A DNA stretch of 64,000 bases from Rhizophagus irregularis (taxonomy: Eukaryota > Glomeromycota > Glomeromycetes > Glomerales > Glomeraceae). The notes beneath the pieces are model-generated. The model made no database searches and had not been told where the DNA came from. It saw only the letters and a list, made by a program, of their open reading frames with translations. How positions within the stretch are numbered: position 1 is the stretch's first letter; every line of letters starts with the position of its first letter. This document shows positions 20,648 to 32,678 of the stretch, piece after piece. Both the position numbers and the translations under genes were made by a program. The DNA lies in the NCBI RefSeq assembly GCF_026210795.1, contig NC_089436.1, forward strand, positions 372,001-436,000, read 5' to 3'.

Positions 20648-22950
20648 TTAAATCTCGAACTGAAAATTTTCCAAGATGTTACGAGAAATTTTAGTTTTTT
20701 TATAACAATCTTCTAGATCACTAAATGGTCTTTCAGACATCAAAAGATTGGTACGTACTTTACTTATCCCTGTGATGTTATCTCAGAAAAATTAGCCTCA
20801 TTTGCATTTAATTGATCACCGTGCACTAACAGGAAGGCTCTTTCATTTACATCAGAAGACCCACAAGTAACAAGTACAAAAACATCACCCTCATCAGTTG
20901 CTTTTTCATGCTCATCATCATATATTTTTTGGCTCACTTTTTCTGAATTCAGGAATTTATACTGATGGGACTCAATATAGAGTTTGTGAAGAAAATCGGG
21001 ATATATGAATCTCCTGCTGAAGGTGCACCCGACCCATTGATGATGCAAGCAGATGCATCCTCAAGATGAAGTTTAATTTGATTGCCTCCTTTCATACAAG
21101 ATACCGATTTATTGATAGAATAAGCGCTTGATTTGGTACTTTCTCTATGGATAACCTGCTCTAATGATAATGGTTTATTTATAATGGCCTCTTCACCAAA
21201 GTTATGTTTAGCACCAGCATAAATATCTTTTAGTTTTATCTGTTGATCCTTTCCAAATATTTTTGACTTGATAACACGAAAAGAGGCAACAAAATGTTCA
21301 AAATGCATCCAATATGGGCAACCAGGAGGAATATATGGGTCTTCTTTGTGTTGAAGTTCATTATAATACTTAAAATTCCAATGATGTAGGACATTATCAT
21401 CTGATGCATTTGCCATTAACCACAACCAGATATAGGGACACGTTAAAGCTCCTATATCGCTCGATTCATCTTCTTTCACAAATTTGATCAGCCCTAGTTT
21501 TGAAAGTTCTTCCAGGAGAATATCGGTGCCAGGAATATGTTGTCTTGCTGCCAAAGAAGTGTGTGTCAGAATAGCCCGAAGGATAGGTGTTATATAACTA
21601 GTTATATAAATCCATTCAATATAGTAATTTTTAAGTTGATGATATACCTTTTCTGCAATTGAAAGAAAGTTGATATTTTCAAAATAAAATATTTACAGCA
21701 AATTCAAAGTGCCTCCAAAGCTCTACCATTCTCACTCATATCATCTATTAACATCCTGAAAAGAGGTAGTGTGTCCTTAAAGACATTTCCCGAAGAAAAA
21801 CTCAGCATCAATGAGAATCAGAAATCATTTCATTAAATGGACGTAAGAAAGTGGCTGTGCAACACGCAATAATTCAAGGGTGATTATTGTTCATAACAAC
21901 AGTATATTATTCCATAAAAAAGAATAAAATGCTAAATTTTATCCCTGCCATTATTATCATTGATTAGAGCATTTTGCATTCTATCAATAATAAGGATCAC
22001 GGTCATATCCTTAAATGACATTCTTTTATATTTAGCACATTTTAAGAATTTCTGTAATTGTGAAGCTTGGCATAAGATCACGAACTTCATTCCAGATAAG
22101 GTTGCTATCCTGACACATCCGTTTAGCAATCGCAACATTTACATTGGGTTCATATCTCATATTCATTTTTGTACCATTTTCCAAGGTGATTGAAATATAA
22201 TTGCGTCTTTCAAACGAGGTCCCAAATCTAAATCATCTGCAAATTTTCGCGGAGTATTCTAGGAATCTCTGTTGCATTCAAGATTTTCCACATCCGGCAT
22301 CAGACGACATAAAAAAATTGGTGTGGTTGTTTTATCACATAAATCACTTTTGTACGAAGTATGTAGAAAACGAACATTCTCTACTAGTATCATTTCAAAC
22401 TCAGACGACTCTTGATAATTCCAATCAAGTCCACCAGTATTTAAAAGTCGTGTAGAAAGCCGGATTATATTAAAAATTACATCGTCGTAATCAATGAGCC
22501 TTGGCCTTTTTATTGGATAATCTAGAAATATAGAAACAAGACAACCACAAATTTCTTGTTCTTATTCTATTGGATTTGGGAGACACCTACCAGCAGCGGG
22601 CGCTTATGCAATGATGTGAATGTTCTCATCTACAAGTAGACTCAAAAAAATACTCTTAAACAAGAATATGGGTATCAACTTCACGCCTCCAAGCTTTTTT
22701 TTAATATATCATTAAGCTTGTCTTTATCATCATAAGTGATGTCAACCTTCCAAAGCGTCATAAAGTCAGGATCATTGATTCCTAATGTATCTTTTTTCTT
22801 ATTCCAAATAAGGAACTTGGGGTCAGAAATCTTAAATCTTTAATATTGACATTAATAGCATTCTTATCAGCAATGTTAACCGCAAAAGTATCATCAAAAG
22901 AAGTGTTTTTTAGAGATAGAGAAGTATTGAGAAAGTTTGAGGATATATAT
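20648..22950 (-). pseudogene. Decayed Crinkler (CRN) effector gene
   Basis: On the minus strand, conserved Crinkler blocks can be followed in order but in different frames. A header-like block near 22830-22920 (NIADKNAINVNI, LWKVDI) is followed by a P-loop-like DAGCGKS near 22290, an NTPase core block near 21930-22140 (VILIIDRMQ), a MLIDDMSENGRALEAL block near 21720-21770, and a C-terminal region at 20648-21554. The last part has a clear open stretch of about 200 codons, then a frame break near 20950-21050, a stop near 20764, and a readable tail ending at 20648. Several stops and shifts separate the blocks, so no product of normal length is expected. In intact relatives this family acts as secreted, nucleus-targeted or intracellular nuclease-type effectors (family knowledge). 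Confidence 0.7.
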
Positions 22951-23596
22951 GTATACTTGTAAAAACCTTTCTGAATCAGTGACTTGTAATAACAATATAG
23001 GTACTTCGGATTTATCAGACCTTACAAGATGCTTCAGATTTAGAAAAATGATTAATAGTATTCATCGTATTTATTAAAAAAAAGTGAATTACTGTTACGC
23101 AATTTTTCAGTCATACGGTTGACTGTATTTAACTAAGTGTAGGAAGGGATAATATCACACACTAAACTAGTTTCAAACTTCTTGCACATTAATCACAATA
23201 CGCTTCTAGCTTCTGCGGGAGATAATATAACTGTTTTTTATAAAGTATTTTCTAGGACTATAGTAAGAGAATAATGGAAAGTTTCATTCCTGAAGAAAAA
23301 TTATTTTTGGGAGAACTTTCTGCTTTAAGATTTCAGCAATTACATAATCAGTTCCATCCTTAGTTAGATCCTCTTTCAATCACATATTTCAATGAGAAGG
23401 CGGGATTTATACATAAAAATCACATGCATATTCTGTTTCAGAGCGTGATCACTTTTGCTAAAAGAAAAAAACAAAAAAATATAATCATTAAGTTGATTGC
23501 TAACACCAATGCTCAGTAATTATGTAGATTACCCAGATTACGCAAATTATAACATTTACGAAGTGAAATAAAACATATCATTTTTTTGCTGGCACT

Positions 23597-24710
23597 TTAT
23601 TTTTTACTAGGAGTGTTGTCTGAAATCGAAATCCAATTGGATACACAATCACGACCATTATCAGCAATTGCATCTTCTTCGCATAGTTTTGCTTTTACAG
23701 ATTTACATTCTTTGAGCAACTTCTCTAGATAAAAGCCAACATTTGCAATTTTTATAAGCAACCACCGCTCTGTATATGAAATAGGAATCTTGCATTTGAA
23801 GATCTCGTATATTCTATAGGTTTTAATCCTAACAATATCCGTAAGATAAATAGATATAAAATATTCTATTATATAAAAGTTAAATGAGTTCTATTAAACT
23901 AACTATTCTTGCCGTAAACACCTACTATATCTGTGAATACTAATAGACTTAAATTTTTTTGCAGTAATATATACTCGCATCATTTTTATCTCCTCTATTA
24001 ATTGGCAAAAACAACAAGCCATCTATCAATGCTAGAAAGATGGTTTTGATACCATTCAAACCGTCTCGACGAGATGATTCCAACGAGCTATTGATCATCT
24101 TTCTACGATCACTGGATGGCGAGTTATTGCGCAAAACTGATACTACTAGCTGGTCTTTGGTCTACATCCGATCTTTGTGAGCTTCATTGATGATTTCACC
24201 GCTAAAAACAGGAATATCATTAATTTATATTGAAAACATGAAAGAAAAATATTACAAAACTTACTAGGAAGCTTTAGATACTAATTCTCCAAAGAACATC
24301 GAAAACAAGTCAAGAATTCGATAAAGGTTTAAATGGATCAACCAATATATATATGTTACGCTTCCTCATTTCATCGAAAAGTAACCTGTATAATAGATGT
24401 CCATTTGCTGTAAATAAAATGAAAGAAATGTTATCTACTGACATTCCATATACCTCAGTTTTGTTTCTAATTCTGATTATTCTTGTTCAACTTCATTGAT
24501 CACTTCGTACTAAGCATATTTATGAAGCGTATTAGTGTAACTAAAGTAACATCGAAAATCATTCATGGTTTCGCCTTCTTCGTTGTCATCATCTTTTTTT
24601 TGGAAGAGTTGTAGTTGAATTGTTATGCTTCATGAACTCGAGTTGTTTCGTGTTTGCCGTTCTCTTCTCCTTGTTGGAGGCTTTTAATTGAGTATAAGAG
24701 TGCCGAAACT
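23597..24710 (-). pseudogene. Unidentified interrupted coding region
   Basis: Composition is visibly less AT-rich than the surroundings, and the minus strand carries consecutive coding-like blocks. Near 24550-24710 there is a Lys/Thr-rich piece (EFMKHNNSTTTLPKK) followed in another frame by an acidic DDDNEEGE-type segment. Near 24320-24400 lies LLFDEMRKRNIYILVDPF. 23949-24230 carries an open frame broken by one TAG, and 23597-23840 a terminal piece (ERWLLIKIANVGFYLEKLL) ending in TAA. GT..AG pairs between blocks are possible but I cannot settle an exon chain. The family is not recognised. Confidence 0.35.
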
Positions 24711-25079
24711 AAATGTGGTTTTATATATAATGTGAATGTGGTCGAGTACTAACACAAAGAGGAGATCAACATACCATTGCTAATTTCTCTTTTCTCTTCA
24801 TTTTTCGTCTTATTCGTTCCATCTTAACTCTTTTATGCTCATAGTTATTTATGATTTCATTGATTTGAAATTATACTTTGCGTTCGCATTTGTATTGCAT
24901 GTATTACGTAATTACCATGCCTCATAAAAACATATTTAAAAGGTACGAGTCCAATTTTTAATCATACATGGCTCTAAACCAGACTGCGCTACCATAATTA
25001 CAAGCTTCAGAAGAGCTGGGTCTGTTGTCAACGGTTGTTATTTTGTTTCAAGCAAGAATGTTTTTCCGATATAGTTGCG

Positions 25080-25480
25080 CCTCCTAACAAATATTATTTG
25101 ACTCAGGTAATTTGTTTTTTTTCGAATAAATATGTTATAATGAAACACTAATATTAATCCAAGTGATGTTCATTCGATTTAGTTAACCAAAGAGTGCTCC
25201 TGTCAGATATTGTCCGACTCCAGTGGTTTGCTTTGATTCGAATAAATATGTTGTAACGAAAATACTAACATTAATCTTATTTCAAGTATATGTTCGTTCG
25301 ACAATTCGACCTACTGTAGTTGACCAAAGAGTGTCTGGTAATTTGTTTTTATTCGAATAAATATGTTGCAATGAAAATACAAACAATAGACGAGTTTTAA
25401 TTAGATACTCATTTTAGTTGACCAAAGGGCGGCCTCCTGACAGATATTACCTGGTTCAGGAGTAGCCCAAGCGATAGTGA
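25080..25480. repeat. About three degenerate tandem repeats of 110-135 bp
   Basis: Units share TTCGAATAAATATGTTG-AATGAAAATAC, then GTTGACCAAAGAG and CTCCTGTCAGATATTACCTG. Copies start near 25120, 25235 and 25345, with a final partial unit to about 25515. No sustained frame runs through the array. A 61-codon ORF at 25518-25703 starts right after it; it has no recognised family. Confidence 0.6.
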
Positions 25481-25837
25481 AGGACGACTCCTGATGGGTA
25501 TTACCTGAGTCCAGATTGTGGAATATTATCCTAGTTCTCACTATTTGCGAAATGGTCAATTAAGCGAATCTTATAACGAAAATATTGATAATAATCTTGT
25601 TTCAAGCAGGATGTTGAAGAATGTAGTAGATGAGCATAAAAATGCAAGCGAAAAAATTGTCAGACATTTTCATGCACGTTATGCAATGCAAGTTCACGAC
25701 TAAACCATCACTATAGGATCGCGTAAAAAGAACCTTTCACCCACATTTTTCCTACGACTTGCTTTTTATTGAAGAGATTCAGAATGATTTCGGACTATCG
25801 TTGAAAATGCTTAACAGAAAGATACGAAAGCTGGCAG

Positions 25838-26178
25838 CCCTATGAAAAAAAATTTCTTTAAAATATACTTAAAATGTACTTAAATATTTTAAAATATATC
25901 TAAAATGTACTTAAAATTTTTAAATGTACTTATAATATACTTAAAATTGCAATTTTAAGTATATTTAAAGTATAAAATTTTATACTTAAATTACATTTAA
26001 AATATACTTAATTGCAATTTAAATATAATTTAAGTATAATTTAAGTGCAAAATTTTATACTTAAAATGTTAAGTATATTTTAGGTATATTTTAAAATATA
26101 TAAGTATATTTTAAGTATATTTTAAAAAAATACATAAGTATATTTTAAGTACATTTTAAAGAATTTTTTTTTATAGGG
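25838..26178. mobile_element. 341-bp MITE with 3-bp CAG duplication
   Basis: The termini CCCTATGAAAAAAAATTTCTT and AAGAATTTTTTTTTATAGGG are inverted relative to each other and flanked by CAG (25835-25837 and 26179-26181). The interior consists of many copies of AAAATATACTTAAAATGTAC and its complement in inverted arrangement, so the whole element is a long imperfect palindrome. A 3-bp duplication fits PIF/Harbinger- or CACTA-type movement, but CAG is not the usual Harbinger target. No coding capacity. Confidence 0.75.
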
Positions 26179-26181
26179 CAG

Positions 26182-28320
26182 AAGTGTGATTAACATGTTT
26201 ATTTCATTATTTTGGCTTATTTTATAATCCTATATCGAAAATTGTGTTTATCTGTTATTGGGCCTTTATGAAGTTATGGTATTTTGTGAAGGAGTTGAAC
26301 TATGGTACTTTACAATAAAAAAATGTATTTTATATTTTTTATATTAGGTCTAAAAAGTTTTAACTTACAGTGGTATTCGCTTAATACAAATGTTAAAACA
26401 AAGAAAATTACATCATATTATAAAAGAAAAATTATATGTTTCTCACACCGGACAATTACAAAAATTTTTTATTAAATAAATAATTTAATTCTATTTAACA
26501 TTCTGATAAATAAGGCGTTAACGCCTCCTTGATGCTTAATATTGATGATTTCTGTAATTTACATCAGTCCTACTTTATTTCACAAATTTTACGTATGGCA
26601 ATATTACTTATTAATAATATTGTTACACCCAATCACAAACTCTAATATTCATAATCTTCATGGAAAAAATTTAATTTTACAAACATTGTGATATTGACGA
26701 CCTTAAATTGATTAATTTTCTACTACAAAATTTAAAACTCTAATAATTAGTTATCGACGCTAAATATAATTAATTTAAAAAATAATTTATTATAATTAAT
26801 TAATTATTTTTTTTTAAGTTTTGTGGAAGTTCAAAATTATCTCAAAATTTTTTAATACCTGTACCTACAGATTTTCCGGAACAACTATACATTAGACGAT
26901 TTAGACGTGCTATTATAATCAAAGCTAAAATTAAGAGATTTATCATGAATTCCAAATATGGTTACACATCTCAACCCTTACATATCTCACCTAATACTCA
27001 TGAAAACTGCTTTTTGGTATTTTGAAGTTTTACTTTACAAAGCTGTTTTTTAGGAAAAAGAAATTTAGCAGCGAAACCATGCCTTTGCTACTGAAATTAA
27101 TTAGAAAACAAGTTATTACATGTTTTAGTAAATGCAAAGATTTGGCAAATTGCACTTTTTTTTAACTTATTAAATACGACATAGCGGCGGATTTATGAAA
27201 TTTGGCAAAAAACCCTGCTGCGCCTTCGGGAATTAGAATTGACTTACTGAAGCATGTGATATCGATAATCGATTAAGCCTTTCCCAAAAAAAATGTTAAA
27301 TAATGACACGCCTTTAACACTGAAAAAATTGATTAGACGCAAGATTTGGGGTACAAAAAATTTTTTTGGGGCTCATTTTTGACTGTTCACTAATAAATTT
27401 GGGGACTTAAATAAAATTTGGTGACTAAAATATTACATAACGGAGATATTTATAAATCCGCCGTCCACCGTGATGAAGTTTAATACATCACTTTATCAGA
27501 ATAATCATTTTGAGCAATTTTCGATTATGGACAATAATGTGCTGATTCCAAAGAAAAAATTATGATAAAATTATGCTTACATTTTTATCAGACATTCAAT
27601 ATTGGAATAAATCAATCATCCTATTCTTTCAACACTTAAAACTCATCTCAATGTTTTGATGGAAAACTTTTACAATTTTATTAAAAGACAAATTAGTTAA
27701 GACATGATGGAATATTTATTGATCATCGACATTATGATAATGATTTTACCTAAATTTCTAGAATCAAAAGATTATTCTTGATTTAAAAGTTAATTGCGAA
27801 AAGTACTGCTATTTTTTATTACTATTTTTCAATAATCTTTTCAAAATCATGGAAAATTTGAAGGAAAATTTGACTGAAAATCCTTATTGGTATTTCTTGA
27901 GTATTTCAAAAGGATTTTTTAAAGAAGCCCTATCATTGGGATACCATTCATACGGATCACCTCAGCCTGACCATTTTGTGATGCTGATGCAATTATAATT
28001 TCTTTAATGCCGTAATGCCGGCTAAAATCACATCGCCTTAGACGATTCCAAACCAAGCAGAATTCTGGCCAAATTTAATAGAGGTAATATATGTCACGTG
28101 ATTCGGAATGGAATAATATCAATATCGGGCCGTAGTCCGCCGTACGATAAAAATTGAATTGGTCAGCAGGAATAATTTTACGCATGTAAAAGTACTTAAT
28201 AACTAATATTTTAAGTTAATTTATTTACAGAAAAAAAATATACAAAATATTATACAAAATACAAAATGAAAAAAAATGTTTTTTTTTATAAATATAAAAA
28301 TAGAAATTATAATTCAACAC
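26182..28320. other. Spacer without recognised gene
   Basis: AT-rich. A GCGGCGGATTTAT motif at 27184 and ATTTATAAATCCGCCG at 27450 are inverted with respect to each other and may bound an old element. No sustained coding frame found. Confidence 0.35.
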
Positions 28321-28367
28321 TTTCTATTTATTCTTTACCTGTTTTAGTAAGTTGATTTAAAAAAATT

Positions 28368-29969
28368 TTACGATTTTGATTTTATTATTTTCAATTTTAC
28401 TAAAATTCTAATTAAAATGGATTTTTGTTTTTTTCTTGGCGTAGCCGCTGTTGGTGATATATTCGAGTTCAATTGACTATTAGAGATCGATTGATTAGTT
28501 TGGTTAATAGAAATTTGATCTATCTTTGTAAGCTCTGGATTTTTTCGCTCATTTTCAGCATGTTGAAAAGAATTATAAATTATAACCAAATGTTTCCTTT
28601 TACTATGAATCCAATCATCTAACATTGAAATAAGATAGTTGGCGGTTGGCCTTTTTCTCGGGTCAGAATCCCAACAAGATTCCATAAGTTGAATATAAAC
28701 AACGGGAGTAGAATGTGGGCGGCCGGGTCGAGATCCTTGAATAATATTATTAGGGTTGATATCTTCATGGTAAAATGGGATTTTTCCACTAGCAATTTCG
28801 TACATGATTATTCCAAAACTATATATATCAGATGCAAAAGAATATTGACCACCAGATAGGATTTCAGGGGCCATATATGGTAATACTCCATATAGTTTAC
28901 CACTTGAACCTTGACGCCATGTAAGTCCAAAATCACTTATCATTGTCCTATTTTTATGTCTCAAAATATTGCCTATATGCAAATCACGATGAACATAACC
29001 AGAGTTATGAATAATTTCTAGACCCATAGCAATATCTTTAAGTGTAATTAAACGTTCAATCCATGAAAAATTTTCAAAATTTTGATAAATGTATTGTCGT
29101 AAATTCCCATAGTTAGCGTACGATGTCACAATGATAAAGTCTCCTGAACCTTCCCAACGTGAAATTCCAAAACAACGAAGTATATGTCCAACTATCGTAT
29201 GAAATTTGTGATGAACTATAAGCTATATGACAAAATTATAAAGAATTAATATTTAAATAAGAGCGAGAAAATATCCATAACCAAAACTTACCATATTAAT
29301 AAATTCATTTAAATTTTTTTGAGATCCTTTTATTACTTTTAACACTACTTCATAATTACCAAGGCGTTTCCAGTTATTAATATTAGTATCCCAACAAATA
29401 ATTGGACCTTGTTTCCATATAGCTTTATAAACAACGTTACATCCACCTTTCGCCAAATATTTAATATTATCAAAATTCATAAAAGGAATCCATTCAAAAA
29501 AGCTATGAACATTATTTGCAGTAACTTGTGTTTTAGTAATAAAATTATCTAAATCAGGACTCCAACTTGTCCATTTCGGGATTTGTCTACGAAAATGTTC
29601 TGCATTACAAGGACGGCACCATTTCTTTTCATTAAATAACTTTCTGCATTCCGGACACAATTCTGAAGAATGTTTTTGTAACTGTAGTATTTCATCATTT
29701 ATCACCTCTCGTTCATCCCAAGATTTTATTTTTTTATGATAATATGAAAAAGATTTGATGGACTCATTTTTCAAGGAACTATTATCATGTAGAGAGCTAG
29801 TTGTCGACCTAGAATAGCGCTCCGAGACAGATCTAGGATGATTTGTTGAAGTTTGTCTTGGAGGGTATGATGATTGTGATTGTGAAGATGGTATTCGTGC
29901 ACGTGAATGTTGATAATATTTAGTATTTTTATACTCTGGTATCATTGAGCCATTAAAACCTAAATTCAT
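28368..29969 (-). CDS. Protein kinase with Ser-rich N-terminus
   Basis: Two exons, 29292-29969 and 28368-29222, with a 69-bp intron (GTAAGT..TAG), encode 510 residues. Residues 1-80 are low-complexity and rich in Ser, Arg and Gln, with no signal peptide. Cys pairs at 105/108 and 118/121 are followed by WTSWSPDLDNFI, a variant of the WTSGN module. The kinase domain shows LAKGGCNVVYKA (glycine loop with Cys), VVLK Lys211, HRDLHIGN from 304, canonical DFG 323-325 and MAPE. Of the kinases in the window it has the most orthodox active site. The tail is Asn/Ser-rich and ends in a Lys/Arg/Ile-rich stretch (KKQKSILIRILVKLKIIK) that could bind membrane or act in localisation (inference). It has the same intron position as the other kinases, just before the alphaC region. 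Confidence 0.9.
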
Positions 29970-31495
29970 TTTTCAAGCGTTAGGACTTATAAAGTGAAGA
30001 GAATTTAATAAACCAAAAAAAAAAAATAATTATGCGGAATTTATAGTCCGTGTGTAGCACAATTGGTCGGATGATTAACTAATTATGGTATATCAATAAA
30101 ATTAATACGTTTCGTATAACAAAGTTCTCCTATATGAAACAAATGAAACAAAATACCTTGTTTTAGAATGATCTGCTTTGTGGCGTTTACTTTTTAAATT
30201 TTATGATTGTCAAAATTGGTGATTGGGCCAAAATCCAAGAATATCTCAAAATGAATTCTTATTTGTACATTTATGATTGTAAATAAATATTTGTTGTAAT
30301 ATTTTTTTATGTGGAATCATGATAATCTTTTGTAAACTTTAAAAAGTATCCATATTTTTTTGATTATAGAGATAATATAATAAACAACATATCATTATTC
30401 ACTTTCATAAATTACTTTATTTAAAAATCATACGGAATATATGATTGGCTAAATCAACAAATATGACCAATCGTATAATTATGTATGATTATAATAACCA
30501 TTTAATACCTAATTTATAGATAGTTTTTTAAATACAATTAATTAAATATATATATAATAGTTACTAAAAAATACTTAATTATTAGAATAGAATTTTAAAT
30601 ATAATGAATTTTTTAAACTATTAAAAAGTAAAATTTTTTTTAAAAAAAATTCAATATTAAAAAAATTATAAATGTATTTTTTTATACTGTATAAATTAGA
30701 TAACCCATTGAAATTAACGTTAACGGAAATCATTGTATTAGTTGAAAGTTCGTCTTGCGCCCATTTCCTTTTAAGGATGAAGAACCGAAAGACCACACTT
30801 CTTAAGAGTGATATTGCAAGATTATTTGGAGAAATAAGCCCAGATATCTTACGACTTACGCATTCTATATAAATTCAATAAACCAATTAAGGTCTCTCCA
30901 ATTTGATTGTTTGTTGAATTTATGAAGAGTTTGAGGTCTACAATAAAACAAACAAACATAATATAACTTTTGGGAAAATTCGGAAAATTCTGGAAAATCG
31001 TAATTTCCCATAACGTGATACTTACTTGATCTTATTTATTATTATATGTTTAATAGAATCCAGATTTTTGAAAAAGAGGGGAGGGGTGCGTTAAACAAAT
31101 AATTAAGGAGCGGCCTAATGACATTTTTGATATTCTACTGTAAAAATGTGTTGAAATAAATATAAGTGAAATCTTTACAAGTATTTTTTTGTGATAGACT
31201 ATTTTTTTTTTATTTTTGCTTTAAAAAGTAAGACAAATCATATACATCCACAAGTTGATACAAATATTGATATCATCTATACCTTTTATATGAGAAGCTT
31301 GTGCAACAAAAAAAGATATTTATACAGTCCTTTTTCTTTTTTTTTTTATAATTAATTTAGTAAGGGGTACCTTAGAGACTAAACGCAGTGATTGATGGTT
31401 CATAAATTTAAAAATAACCCATTTAACTTTATAAATATAATATAAAAATTCATGATGATATAACCATAAATTATACTTATTTTTTTTTACAAGTC
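29970..31495. other. Spacer upstream of the 28368-29969 kinase
   Basis: AT-rich with a few A-box-like words near 30065 (TAGCACAATTGG) but no B box or acceptor stem. No gene recognised. Confidence 0.35.
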
Positions 31496-31939
31496 ATGCA
31501 ATATTTTTCTCTAATATTAAAATACTCAAAGAACAGGCCAATAGCGGATGAATTAGTAGAAGTACTGTATGTCGCAGAGTACCATGGTACATATGGTACA
31601 CGATTCAAAATAGCCTTAGATATTGTGAAAATTGCTAGGGTTAGAACCTATTAGCTCTATCATGTCCTTACTAACAAGGAAAAAATAAATTTTAATGTAA
31701 TAATTAGAATCGAAAGAACATATAGATGAATTGGATTAAAATTTTTATACAAATTATAGTATCAAAATTTTAGATCCAGGATATGAATTAAATAAATATT
31801 TCACAACAAAGAATTTTACCAGAAGCAGTTCCCACCTCTACCTGGACTTCCGTCTGATTGTGCCTTCTCATTCGATAATACGGGAGAATTTCAACCACAT
31901 CAAAATTTAAACAGTCCCAATGGCAATTGGGCAAAATAA
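31496..31939 (+). pseudogene. Unidentified coding pieces, possible small spliced gene
   Basis: 31496-31654 is an ATG-initiated 52-codon frame (starts MQYFSLILKYSKNRPIADE). A perfect branchpoint TACTAAC lies at about 31667, with AG sites downstream, and a second open piece ends in TAA at 31939 (contains FPPLPGLPSDCAFSFDNTG). Codon content is unlike the surrounding noise. I could not join the pieces in one frame with confidence, and the family is not recognised. Confidence 0.3.
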
Positions 31940-32678
31940 TGCAATTATGCCAGATCTTGGACGGGTCTAGTGTAATTAAATGGCACGTTCATATAATGTT
32001 CAATGGAATTGGGCGATGATGGATGAGTTAGTTTACCTGCACCTGCATACAATATCAATACTTACTTATATCCAATGGTCATAAAATACATATAACTTGC
32101 AATCTGAGACATATGATGCAAAAGCAAAGCACAAAATTTACACAAAAATTTAGTAAATAATCAAAGATTAATTTCCAAAGATAGATTAATCAGATTGTCT
32201 AAATTATATAAAATTCAGAAACGTTACAATGAAACGAAGAAAATTGGATAATTAATCTCATTCTTTAAAATTTTAAACTTTACTTTCGTATCCCCATTCC
32301 TTTTCGTCTTCCCTTTCCTTTTGTATTAAGTAGTAAAATATCGTATTGTTAGCTTTATAAGATGAGAGGATTTCTCGTTAGATTTTATAAGTTAAAATTA
32401 GTCTTCATTCTTCAAATTATTTAAATAAGATAGTGTACGACGGATTTTTTTTTTCTTGTGGACTATTAAGTGTACGACAAAAGTAAAAAAAAAGCTAATT
32501 TTTGATAATTCTGGTCAGGAAATTATTTCCTTTTTTAGATAATGGCTGGAATTATTATAATTCCGCCCTGCTAGTATACATACGATCCAAATTTTTTGGG
32601 TTAAAGAATAATTTATTAAAAAAATATAATATACTGTATATATATATATATATGGATAATAAAATTAAATAATATATA

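Noticed and set aside
20949-21048. Two overlapping minus-strand genes at the Crinkler C-terminus
   Set aside because: The overlapping frames are one decayed gene with a frame break; the family sequence passes from one frame to the other.
30060-30110. tRNA-like A-box word TAGCACAATTGG
   Set aside because: No B box and no acceptor-stem pairing at the expected distance.
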